The translations under genes were made by a program, and so were the position numbers. From JAUXEH01 sp965602945 (GTDB lineage Bacteria; Acidobacteriota; Aminicenantia; Aminicenantales; Aminicenantaceae): a stretch of DNA of 9,350 nucleotides. The stretch covers positions 1 through 9,350 of the forward strand of contig CBFDBC010000150.1 of assembly GCA_965602945.1 (NCBI GenBank). The letters run 5' to 3'. Below, piece by piece: positions 1-6,780 of this stretch (position 1 is its first letter; every line of letters begins with the position of its first letter). The notes under the pieces were generated by a model. The model was given only the letters and a program-made list of their open reading frames with translations, was not told the origin of the DNA and searched no databases.

Positions 1-393
1 GGGGTGTTCGAGGCCGTTACCGCCGCCATCTACCTGGATGGGGGGATCGAAGCGGCGCAGCGTTTTCTGCTGAGTCATTTCAGCCATTTCATCCGCAAGA
101 TCGATACCGCCGACTTTGTCATAAACAACTACAAGTCAGCCCTGCAGGAGTATCTTCAGAGAGACGACTCCGGCGCCCCGGTGTATAAAACTATGACCAC
201 ACGGGGACCTGACCACAAGAAATGCTTCGAGGTAGAGGTATCTTTCAGGGACAAATGCCTGGCCAAAGCCAGGGGTTATTCCAAAAAAGATGCCGAGCAG
301 AAGGCGGCGGAAAAGGCCTTCAAAAAACATTTCGGGAAAAAGCTCAAATCCCTGACCTCCGAAACCTTCCTATATAAGAAAAAGAAGGAATAA
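1..393 (+). CDS. rnc: Ribonuclease III, C-terminal part (5' end outside window)
   Basis: RNase III is an endonuclease that cleaves double-stranded RNA in rRNA processing and mRNA turnover. The window enters near the end of the catalytic domain. The segment FEAVTAAIYLDGG matches the last conserved signature of the RNase III fold, and its Glu (codon 4 of the window) aligns with the catalytic Glu117 of E. coli. After a linker containing NNYKSALQEYLQR comes a standard double-stranded RNA-binding domain, roughly codons 41-111, with GPDHKKCFEVEV and the terminal helix motif GYSKKDAEQKAAEKA. A basic tail ending KKKKE follows. The GTG at position 4 is an internal Val codon, not a start, because the conserved domain clearly extends upstream. 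One oddity: the residue three before the catalytic Glu, normally a metal-binding Asp, reads as Gly (GGG, positions 1-3). The family call is firm; activity cannot be judged from this fragment. Confidence 0.93.
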   Translation, partial: GVFEAVTAAIYLDGGIEAAQRFLLSHFSHFIRKIDTADFVINNYKSALQEYLQRDDSGAPVYKTMTTRGPDHKKCFEVEVSFRDKCLAKARGYSKKDAEQKAAEKAFKKHFGKKLKSLTSETFLYKKKKE

Positions 394-413
394 CCGGGAG
401 CACGCCCGCTGCA

Positions 414-428
414 TTCGCTCGCAATGAC
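414..428 (-). repeat. Possible fragment of a dispersed intergenic repeat
   Basis: Read on the - strand this is GTCATTGCGAGCGAA. From memory, it matches the start of a short dispersed repeat (GTCATTGCGAGCGAAGCGAA...) seen between genes in many unrelated bacterial genomes. Only the first 15 bases fit; the next bases diverge. It lies in the convergent gap between the RNase III and permease genes and abuts the inverted repeat there. There is no second copy in this window, so the identification rests on recall only. Confidence 0.25.
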
Positions 429-459
429 TTCACCCCGTGTAATAGGCGCGGTGAAGTCA
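425..459. terminator. Inverted repeat between convergent genes, likely bidirectional terminator
   Basis: TGACTTCACC (425-434) is perfectly complementary to GGTGAAGTCA (450-459), giving a 10-bp stem with a 15-nt loop. The right arm contains the permease stop codon, read TGA on the - strand. The position, just after the RNase III stop and at the permease end, fits a terminator shared by two converging transcripts. Neither side has a run of T after the stem, so it is not a classic intrinsic terminator. It may act with Rho or mainly protect RNA 3' ends. Confidence 0.55.
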
Positions 460-1476
460 ATCCTTGCTCATGAGTATGGACACCGGCTCCAGTTCTGGGA
501 TGTTGGCGCAAATGATCTTTACGATCGCAGCCACCGGAACAGCCAGGACCATCCCCGGGAGGCCCCACAGCCATCCCCAGAAAAAGAGGAAAAAGAGCAC
601 GACCAGAGGGCTCAAGCCCAGCCCCTCTCCCATGATCCGGGGCTCGAGCACATTCCCCATGATCTGCTGGATCAGGGTCAGCAGGACAAAGATCCAGACG
701 GCAGGCCAGATGGAGTCGAACTGGAGCAGCGCGATCGTTACAGGGAAAAATGTGGCGAGGACCGATCCGATGCTGGGGATGAAGTTCAGGATGAAAGTGA
801 AGAAACCGAAGGTGATGGCAAAATCCACCCCAAATCCCAACAAAACCGCGGTCACGAGCGCGCCGGTTATCAGGCTGACGAATGTCTTTATGATCAGGTA
901 TTTCTGGATCTGAGTGTCGATGTTATGGATGATGTCCAAGACCCGCTCGTTGCGCTCCGGGGGCAAAGCCCTCTTCAATTTCTCCTTGGTCCTGCCGCGG
1001 CCCGCAAGTATGAACATCAGAAAGAAGAAGACCAGGAAGAGCTTGGAAACAAAGGACAGGAAGGGGCCCAGGGTAGCTAGCAGCAGACTTCCGATCCTCC
1101 TCAGATCGATGTGTTCACTCCAATCGATGGGCTGTATGTCAGCGGGCGGGACAAACCGCTGCTGCAGGGAATCGATGTTTGCGAGGATCTTGTCTCCGTA
1201 TTTGGGGAGTTCGGCTGCGAAAGATTTGCCTGCGGAGTAAAAAATGATGCTCATAAGATAGAGGCCGAAAAATGTGATCAGGAGCAGGATGATCATAGAT
1301 ACGGTCTTGGGAACCCTGCGCCGGGTGAAAAAATCCAGGATGGGGTACATGATAAAGGAGAGAAACACGGCCAGGAAAAAGGGAAACAGCACGGCCATGG
1401 CCAGCTTGAGCACGACTCCGCAGATAAATATGACTATAAGGATGAGGCTTATGGTTACGATCTTGTTGTCCCGCAT
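457..1476 (-). CDS. AI-2E family transporter / PerM-like permease
   Basis: This is a 339-residue inner-membrane protein of the AI-2E exporter (PerM/YdiK/TqsA) family. Hydrophobic stretches fall at about residues 7-22, 25-47, 58-80, 130-158 and 195-250, then three more near 256-275, 286-308 and 309-325. Between the third and fourth is a soluble stretch of about 45 residues. Family hallmarks are LNFIPSIGS (230-238) and the C-terminal signature GNVLEPRIMGEGLGLSPLVV (274-293), followed by the Trp/Gly-rich GWLWGLPGMVLAVP. The length is normal for the family. The ATG at 1476 has an AGGAG (plus-strand 1481-1485) 4 nt upstream. Members have been linked to autoinducer-2 export, cell-envelope effects or Na+/H+ exchange; the substrate here cannot be read from sequence. 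It is a single gene, convergent with RNase III and divergent from the phosphorelay operon. Confidence 0.92.
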   Translation of the reverse strand: MRDNKIVTISLILIVIFICGVVLKLAMAVLFPFFLAVFLSFIMYPILDFFTRRRVPKTVSMIILLLITFFGLYLMSIIFYSAGKSFAAELPKYGDKILANIDSLQQRFVPPADIQPIDWSEHIDLRRIGSLLLATLGPFLSFVSKLFLVFFFLMFILAGRGRTKEKLKRALPPERNERVLDIIHNIDTQIQKYLIIKTFVSLITGALVTAVLLGFGVDFAITFGFFTFILNFIPSIGSVLATFFPVTIALLQFDSIWPAVWIFVLLTLIQQIMGNVLEPRIMGEGLGLSPLVVLFFLFFWGWLWGLPGMVLAVPVAAIVKIICANIPELEPVSILMSKD

Positions 1477-1490
1477 GGGTCTCCTGGGCC

Positions 1491-1519
1491 ATTATAATCC
1501 ACTCCCAGCACGGCCACAA
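1491..1519 (-). promoter_or_regulatory. Candidate sigma70 promoter of the permease gene
   Basis: On the - strand a perfect -10 box TATAAT (plus-strand 1491-1496) lies 17 bp from a weak -35 TTGTGG (1514-1519). Transcription would begin near 1483-1485, that is, inside the ribosome binding site, leaving a leader of only about 8-10 nt. Either the mRNA is nearly leaderless or the TATAAT is fortuitous and the real promoter lies farther up. Confidence 0.4.
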
Positions 1520-1580
1520 GCCAAAAAATAAGGGCTCGGATAGCAAATCCGGCTGCGTGAGTAGCTAGGATGTTGAGGCG

Positions 1581-1632
1581 GGTCACCTCAAGGGGTGAGA
1601 TCTCCCGAGGCAATATCACCCTGGTGTTCACC
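1581..1632. promoter_or_regulatory. Cluster of TCACC/GGTGA elements upstream of the operon promoter
   Basis: TCACC occurs at 1583-1587, 1616-1620 and 1628-1632, and its complement GGTGA at 1594-1598. A near copy, GGTGT, at 1623-1627 makes the dyad GGTGTTCACC (1623-1632). The last copy ends 11 bp before the -35 box of the phosphorelay promoter. Copies in both orientations just above a promoter look like binding sites for a regulator, but none is identified. The rest of the 1477-1725 gap contains no gene that I can support. Confidence 0.3.
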
Positions 1633-1643
1633 GTGAAAGGCGA

Positions 1644-1671
1644 TTGACCATTTTCGGGCTTGGAGTAAAAT
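1644..1671 (+). promoter_or_regulatory. Sigma70-type promoter of the phosphorelay operon
   Basis: TTGACC (1644-1649) and TAAAAT (1666-1671) each match consensus at five of six bases and are separated by 16 bp. Transcription would start near 1678, giving a leader of about 48 nt before the first gene. All four downstream genes have gaps of 17 bp or less, so this is probably the main promoter for all of them. Confidence 0.6.
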
Positions 1672-1691
1672 CGAAAAGAAGTTTTTACTAC

Positions 1692-1729
1692 AAGGAGCTA
1701 TGCCCGAAAAACTCGGGTTCGAGCCATGA
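1692..1729 (+). promoter_or_regulatory. Unusual leader: distant Shine-Dalgarno, hairpin and 9-codon ORF
   Basis: The only strong ribosome binding site before the first operon gene is AAGGAG at 1692-1697, which is 28 nt from its ATG at 1726, too far for normal initiation. Between them CCCGA (1703-1707) pairs with TCGGG (1713-1717) around a 5-nt loop, with a possible extra G-U pair. Folding would bring the site within about 13 nt of the start. The same stretch also holds ATG at 1700 opening a 9-codon reading frame (MPEKLGFEP) whose TGA (1727-1729) overlaps the gene's ATG as ATGA. That arrangement could couple translation, although the AAGGAG is only 2 nt from this ATG. Both readings are inference. 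Confidence 0.35.
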
Positions 1730-2652
1730 AAGTGCTGATCGCAGAAGACAACATGATATCCTCCCGGGCCCTGGCCGGCAGTATCGAAAAATGGGGCTAC
1801 GAGATTATCACGGCCCGCAACGGTCAGGAAGCGTGGGAAGCTTTGAACGAGAAGCACGAAACTCAAACAAGCGGCAGCATCCGCATCGCTCTGCTTGACT
1901 GGGAAATGCCCAAGATAAGCGGAATCGAGCTCTGCCGGAGAATAAGAGGGCTCGGGGCGCATTCCCGGGATTATGTCTACATCATCCTCATGACCGGGAG
2001 AGACTACCAGGAAGACATCCTCCAGGGTTTGGCGGCCGGAGCCGACGATTATATGACCAAACCCTTCGACTTTATCGAGCTCAAGATCCGGCTGCAGAAC
2101 GGAGAACGCATCATCGAGAGGGAAAAAATTCAGGAAGAGCTGCATGCGAAGGATGCGCTGACCCACCTCTGGAACCGGAACAGGATCCTGGGATTCCTGG
2201 ATGATGAGATCGACCGGAACGCGCGCCAGGATCAGCCGACCTCCATCCTGCTGGTGAAGATCGACGGGCTGTCCCGCTTCAACGAGTCCGACGGGTATAC
2301 CACGGGCGACCACATCCTGACCGAGGTAGCCGCCCGCCTCCACGATTCCATCCGGAGCTATGACAAGCTGGGCCGTTTTGGCGGTGATGAATTCCTCGGC
2401 GTATTCCCCAACTGCCGGGAGGAGCATCTCAACCATTTGGCTGAGAGGCTTCGCCGGGCCGCCGTCCGGGACCCGATCCGGACGGAAGCCGGGGACCGGG
2501 AGATCTCCGTTTCCCTGGGAGGAGCTTCTTCCTCATATTTCTACAGCTGCAGGGGCCAAGAGCTCCTGGCCGCCGCACAGAAGGCCCTTGAAGAGGCAGA
2601 GACAAAAGGAGGGAACATGGCTGTGTTCCTGCCATCCGAGAGGAAACACTGA
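1726..2652 (+). CDS. REC-GGDEF response regulator 1, probably degenerate cyclase
   Basis: This 308-residue cytoplasmic protein has a receiver domain (about 1-125), a helical linker, and a GGDEF domain (about 141-305). The receiver is complete: acidic pair Glu7/Asp8, phosphoacceptor Asp58 in LLDWEMP, Thr90 and Lys112. The GGDEF domain keeps DALTHLWNR (143-151), the GTP-contacting Asn186 and Asp195, the inhibitory I-site RSYD (210-213) and the signature GGDEF (219-223). However, the first metal-binding Asp of the family DxD motif is Lys178 (KID), and the C-terminal ALYxAK...GRN region is poorly kept (KALEEAETKGGN). It may therefore be inactive as a cyclase and act through phosphorylation or c-di-GMP binding. 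The start is fixed by the receiver N-terminus MKVLIAEDN; no in-frame ATG, GTG or TTG lies just upstream. It is the first gene of the operon and a paralogue of the third. Confidence 0.9.
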   Translation: MKVLIAEDNMISSRALAGSIEKWGYEIITARNGQEAWEALNEKHETQTSGSIRIALLDWEMPKISGIELCRRIRGLGAHSRDYVYIILMTGRDYQEDILQGLAAGADDYMTKPFDFIELKIRLQNGERIIEREKIQEELHAKDALTHLWNRNRILGFLDDEIDRNARQDQPTSILLVKIDGLSRFNESDGYTTGDHILTEVAARLHDSIRSYDKLGRFGGDEFLGVFPNCREEHLNHLAERLRRAAVRDPIRTEAGDREISVSLGGASSSYFYSCRGQELLAAAQKALEEAETKGGNMAVFLPSERKH

Positions 2653-2654
2653 AC

Positions 2655-5600
2655 ATGGACCAACGTTTCCTGTCACCCGAAGGAGAGCCGACCGGCCAGG
2701 ATTCTCATGTAGAGAAGGCCTATCTCGACCAGCTGTTTGAGAGTGCCCTGGAAGGCATCGTGATCACAGACCTTCAGGGTGCCATCATGCGTGTGAACCG
2801 CCATTTTTCAGAAATTTTCGGCTATGGTAAAGAAGAGGCGGCGGGCAAATTGATCGACAGGCTCATCGCTCCTGAAGATAATCCCTTCCACGCCATGGCC
2901 ATCACCGAGAAGGTGGCCAACGGCGAGACAGTAACCTTTGATGCGGTCCGCAAACGCAAGGACGGCGCTTCGATACATGTATCGGTGATCGCCGCGCCCA
3001 TTTTCGTGGATAATCAGTTGGAAGCCGTTTACGGCATCTACCGCGACATCACCCAGCGCAAACAGGTGGAAAGAGCCCTGCAGGATCAGCGGGACAGGAT
3101 ACAGAGATACCTGGACCTGGCCGGGGTCATGTTTATCGCCCTCAATGTCCGGGGCGAGATAACACTGGTCAACCAGAAGAGCTGCGATCTCCTTGGCCGC
3201 ACCCAGGAGGACCTTCTGGGCACGAACTGGTTCGATCACTTCGTCCCGGAAAGAATGCGCGAGGAGGTCAGGGGCGTATTTCAGAATCTCATCGGCGGCG
3301 GGCAGGAGCCGCTGGAACCCTATGAAAACCCGGTGGTGGCACATGGAGGCGAAGAGAAGCTGATCGCCTGGCACAACACCGTTGTAAGGGACCGGAACGG
3401 TAAGGTCACGGGAACGCTGGCCTCGGGCGAGGACATAACAGAGCGCAAGAAAGCGGAAGAGGCGCTCCGTCGATCCGAAGAACAGTACCGGATGATCTTC
3501 GAATCCTTTCATGATGTGTATTACCGTTCGGATAAAAGCGGCCGTATCACCATCATCAGTCCTTCGGTTTATCAACAGGCGGGGTATCATCCCGATGAGA
3601 TCATCGGCCATCCGGTCATCGATTTCTATGCCGACTCCAAGGAGTACGAACAGTTCCAGGCCGCCTTGATGGAGGAAGGCGCCGTTCATGACCATGAGCT
3701 GAGATTGAGGGCCAAAAATGGCAGGGAGATCGCCGCCTCGGTCAATGCCCGCGTCCTCATGGATGAGAACCAGTCCCCCGTGGGTGTGGAAGGTGTCCTT
3801 CGCAACATATCGGAACGCAAACAGGACGAGAAGGCCATACAGAGAGAGGCGGCCAAGCTTTCGGCGATGATCTCCGGGATGAAGGAAGGGGTGCTCTTCG
3901 TCAATGCCGAAAACCGCATCGCAGAGGTCAACGACTTCGTGCTCAAGCTCTACGGACAGGAAAAAGATGACTTCCTGAACAAACATGTTTCCGAGATCTA
4001 TCTCGGCCTTCCCTCCAAGGATTTGGAAGAACACATCGGCCAGTTCAAAATGAATCCCAATTCGGCCCAGGTTTCGGCCCAGGTCGCCATCAAAGACATG
4101 GAAGCCATCCTGAGGCTCCAGCCGGTCTACCACATCAACCGCTACGAAGGGCTGATCCTGAACCTGATCGATGCCACGGAACTGGTCATGGCCAAGCGGC
4201 AGGCCCAGGCCGCCAACAAGGCAAAAAGTGAATTCCTGGCCAACATCAGCCATGAGATCCGGACTCCCATGAACGGCATCCTGGGAATGACCGACCTCGC
4301 CCTGGGAACGGAGCTGTCCCCCGAACAACGAGAATACCTGTCCGGCATAAAGACATCAGCTAAGTCCATGCTGTCGTTGATCAACGATTTCCTGGACTTC
4401 TCGAAGATCGAAGCCCGCAAGATCCAGTTGGAATCCACTCCCTTCAATCTCCTCGACTTTATCTACGAAACCGCCCGTGCCTTCGCCATCCCAGCCCAGA
4501 AAAAGAAACTGGATTTCATCTGTGATGTGCCTTCCGCGCTGGCCACGGAAATCGTGGGCGACCCGGGCCGCATCGGGCAGGTCATCAAGAACCTGGTCCA
4601 CAATGCCATCAAGTTCACGGACCAGGGCGAGATCGTGGTATCGGTCCGGGAACAAGAGCGCTCAGGACGGGACATATCCCTGGAATTTGCAGTCCAGGAC
4701 TCAGGCATCGGAATCGCTCAGGACAAACGCAAACTCATCTTCGATGCCTTTGTCCAAGCCGACGGGTCCATGACCCGCAAATTCGGGGGCAGCGGCCTGG
4801 GACTATCGATCTCCGCAGAGCTGGTTGACCTGATGGGAGGGACCATCGAGGTAGCGAGCTCGGAAAACCAGGGCAGCAAATTCAGCTTCAAACTTCCCTT
4901 GAAACTGCCGGAAGCCTCGCACAGGAAACCACCTCGGGAATTGATGGATTTCAGATACCTGCCGGTCCTGTTGGTGGATGATAACGCCGAAAGCCGAAGG
5001 GTCATCAAATCCATGCTGGAAGATTTTAAGCTCAAGGTAGACGAAGCAGGCGGGGCCCAGGAAGCCGAGTCCATGATCGAGAGGGCCCGGGAATCCAGCC
5101 TCCCCTACACCGCTATCTTCGTGGATGCCTATCTTCCGGGCAACGACAGCTTCATCCTGATGGACATGTTCCGGCTTTTCCCTGAGCTGGGGCCGACTAC
5201 CGTCATGCTGTTCAGTTCCTCCGCCCGCCAGGAAGACGCCAAACCCTGGGAAAAGCTGGGGATCACCGCAACCGTGAAGAAGCCCATAAAGATCTTTGAC
5301 CTGATGGGTGTCATTCAGAAACTGCTGGGAATGAGCGGCCCCAGCGAAGAGACCGTGGAAGAAAGCGGCTCCTACGCTGAAACCGACACCAAGAAACTCT
5401 ACCGCGTCCTGGTCGCCGACGACAACATCGTAAACCGGAAGGTCGTTCACTACATGCTGGAAAAAAAGGGCCATCAGGTCATCAGCGTCCAGGATGGGCG
5501 GGAAGCCCTCCAAGCCATGGATAACAACCTTATAGACGTTGTCCTCATGGATGTTCAGATGCCGGTCATGAACGGGATCGAAGCAACCGCCGCCATCCGG

Positions 5601-5804
5601 GAAAAAGAACACGGCGGCAACGTACACATACCCATCATCGCACTGACTGCCCACGCCATGAAGGGTGACAGGGAGCGCTGCCTTGAAGCGGGCATGGACG
5701 ACTACATACCAAAACCGATCAACCCGGACAATCTGTTCTCCACAATGGAAAAGATGGTCAAGAAATTCCCGAGGCGGGCCAAGGACCAGGACTCCCCAAG
5801 ATAG
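2655..5804 (+). CDS. Hybrid histidine kinase: PAS x4, HisKA, HATPase, REC x2
   Basis: A 1049-residue sensor kinase with no transmembrane segment or signal peptide, so it senses a cytoplasmic cue. Four PAS-like domains can be traced at about 24-137, 150-268, 273-390 and 399-515. The first three end in the usual PAC pattern (DITQRK, DITERK, NISERK); the fourth is more divergent. The HisKA H-box NISHEIRTPMNG places the phosphorylated His at 533. The ATPase domain shows the N box NLVHNAIKFT (646-655), DSGIGI (682-687) and GGSGLGLSIS (711-720). Receiver 1 (about 768-890) has Asp775/Asp776, acceptor Asp824, Ser854 and Lys876. Receiver 2 (about 915-1038) has Asp922/Asp923, acceptor Asp966, Thr998 and Lys1020. 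Both look functional. No HPt domain is fused, consistent with the separate HPt gene downstream. The ligand is unknown; no haem- or flavin-binding motif was recognised. The ATG lies 2 bp after the preceding stop. Confidence 0.95.
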   Translation: MDQRFLSPEGEPTGQDSHVEKAYLDQLFESALEGIVITDLQGAIMRVNRHFSEIFGYGKEEAAGKLIDRLIAPEDNPFHAMAITEKVANGETVTFDAVRKRKDGASIHVSVIAAPIFVDNQLEAVYGIYRDITQRKQVERALQDQRDRIQRYLDLAGVMFIALNVRGEITLVNQKSCDLLGRTQEDLLGTNWFDHFVPERMREEVRGVFQNLIGGGQEPLEPYENPVVAHGGEEKLIAWHNTVVRDRNGKVTGTLASGEDITERKKAEEALRRSEEQYRMIFESFHDVYYRSDKSGRITIISPSVYQQAGYHPDEIIGHPVIDFYADSKEYEQFQAALMEEGAVHDHELRLRAKNGREIAASVNARVLMDENQSPVGVEGVLRNISERKQDEKAIQREAAKLSAMISGMKEGVLFVNAENRIAEVNDFVLKLYGQEKDDFLNKHVSEIYLGLPSKDLEEHIGQFKMNPNSAQVSAQVAIKDMEAILRLQPVYHINRYEGLILNLIDATELVMAKRQAQAANKAKSEFLANISHEIRTPMNGILGMTDLALGTELSPEQREYLSGIKTSAKSMLSLINDFLDFSKIEARKIQLESTPFNLLDFIYETARAFAIPAQKKKLDFICDVPSALATEIVGDPGRIGQVIKNLVHNAIKFTDQGEIVVSVREQERSGRDISLEFAVQDSGIGIAQDKRKLIFDAFVQADGSMTRKFGGSGLGLSISAELVDLMGGTIEVASSENQGSKFSFKLPLKLPEASHRKPPRELMDFRYLPVLLVDDNAESRRVIKSMLEDFKLKVDEAGGAQEAESMIERARESSLPYTAIFVDAYLPGNDSFILMDMFRLFPELGPTTVMLFSSSARQEDAKPWEKLGITATVKKPIKIFDLMGVIQKLLGMSGPSEETVEESGSYAETDTKKLYRVLVADDNIVNRKVVHYMLEKKGHQVISVQDGREALQAMDNNLIDVVLMDVQMPVMNGIEATAAIREKEHGGNVHIPIIALTAHAMKGDRERCLEAGMDDYIPKPINPDNLFSTMEKMVKKFPRRAKDQDSPR

Positions 5805-5815
5805 AGAAATCAATC

Positions 5816-6763
5816 ATGTCGAAGATACTGATCGCTGAAGACGACCTTGTCACTGCCAAGATCATCGAACGTCACCTGCAGGAATGGGGATACCAGATAT
5901 TCCTGGAAAAAAACGGAGAAGACGGCTGGGCCACCCTTGAAAAGGAAAACATCCAGATCGCACTGCTGGACTGGATGATGCCGAAGATGGACGGCCTCCA
6001 GCTGTGCCGGAGAGTAAGGGCTGCACGGTCCGATCCCTATACATATCTTATCCTGCTGACCGCCCGTACCTCCACGGACGATATCGTCGAGGGCTTGAAC
6101 GCCGGGGCGGACGACTACATCACGAAACCGGTGGAGCCCTCCGAACTGCGTGCCCGCCTCATGACGGGGATACGGATCATAGAGCTGGAGAACAGGAACA
6201 AGCGGCTGCAGAAAAAGCTGGAACAGCTGGCCCGTGAAGACAGCCTGACCGGATTCCTGAACAAAAAGAATATCCATGAGCGGCTGGAAGAGGAGCTGAG
6301 CCGGGGACGGCGTGAGAACCGGCCGGTGAGCACCGTCCTGCTGGATATCGACAATTTCAAACTCATCAACGACACCCACGGGCACAACGTGGGCGACCAG
6401 GTGATCCTGGAGATCGCGGGCCGCCTGCGCGGGAACATCCGCAGGCACGATCACATCGGCCGGTACGGCGGAGACGAAATATTGGTCCTGCTCTGGCATG
6501 CGGCGACGGAACCGCTCCGTATCGTCGCCGAACGGCTCTGCCGGTGTGTCTCTCAGGAACCCATCCCCACGGACGCAGGGCCACTGCGGGTAACGGTCAG
6601 TGTGGGAGGGGCTTCTTCGGAAGAACATCCGGACATCTCAGGTAAAGACCTGATCAAGCTCTCGGACCAGGCACTGTACAAGGCCAAACACCAGGGCCGC
6701 AACCGTGTTGAGATCATTAATATCCCGGATGAAAACCATGATAAAAATTACAGTCCTTATTAA
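5816..6763 (+). CDS. REC-GGDEF response regulator 2, probable diguanylate cyclase
   Basis: This 315-residue protein has the same plan as the first operon gene and likely makes c-di-GMP from two GTP when phosphorylated. The receiver (about 1-118) carries Glu8/Asp9, acceptor Asp52 in LLDWMMP, Thr82 and Lys104. A charged helical linker (about 122-140, rich in Glu, Lys, Arg and Leu) leads to the GGDEF domain. There DSLTGFLNKK (142-151), both metal Asps (Asp177 and Asp179 in LLDIDNFK), Asn185, Asp194, the I-site RRHD (209-212) and the ALYKAKHQGRNRV tail are present. The signature reads GGDEI (218-222), Ile replacing Phe at the least critical position. An active, product-inhibited cyclase is the likeliest reading. 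The start follows the kinase stop by 11 bp with only a weak purine-rich binding site, suggesting translational coupling. Paralogy to gene 1 is visible in IALLDW.MPK, LCRR, GADDY.TKP and SVGGASS-type segments. Confidence 0.93.
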   Translation: MSKILIAEDDLVTAKIIERHLQEWGYQIFLEKNGEDGWATLEKENIQIALLDWMMPKMDGLQLCRRVRAARSDPYTYLILLTARTSTDDIVEGLNAGADDYITKPVEPSELRARLMTGIRIIELENRNKRLQKKLEQLAREDSLTGFLNKKNIHERLEEELSRGRRENRPVSTVLLDIDNFKLINDTHGHNVGDQVILEIAGRLRGNIRRHDHIGRYGGDEILVLLWHAATEPLRIVAERLCRCVSQEPIPTDAGPLRVTVSVGGASSEEHPDISGKDLIKLSDQALYKAKHQGRNRVEIINIPDENHDKNYSPY

Positions 6764-6780
6764 CAAGGGGGAAAACAGCC

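Noticed and set aside
424..1080. 218-codon + strand frame antisense to the permease
   Set aside because: Its composition (Asp, Glu, Gln, His, Arg repeats) is that of the reverse complement of membrane-segment codons; the - strand frame is a clear AI-2E family protein.
1644..1898. 84-codon + strand frame across the operon promoter and first gene start
   Set aside because: It runs through the promoter boxes and then into the wrong frame of the receiver domain, with no conserved motif.
1588..2436. 282-codon - strand frame over the first REC-GGDEF gene
   Set aside because: Shadow of the receiver/GGDEF coding frame; it also runs across the promoter region and has no recognisable domain.
2808..4328. 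506-codon open frame on the - strand inside the kinase gene
   Set aside because: The + strand encodes clear PAS and HisKA motifs over the same bases. The antisense protein has no recognisable domain and is a by-product of GC-rich codon use.
4803..5813. 336-codon - strand frame over the kinase receivers
   Set aside because: Shadow of two intact receiver domains on the + strand.
5810..6628. 272-codon - strand frame over the second REC-GGDEF gene
   Set aside because: Shadow of a complete REC-GGDEF protein.
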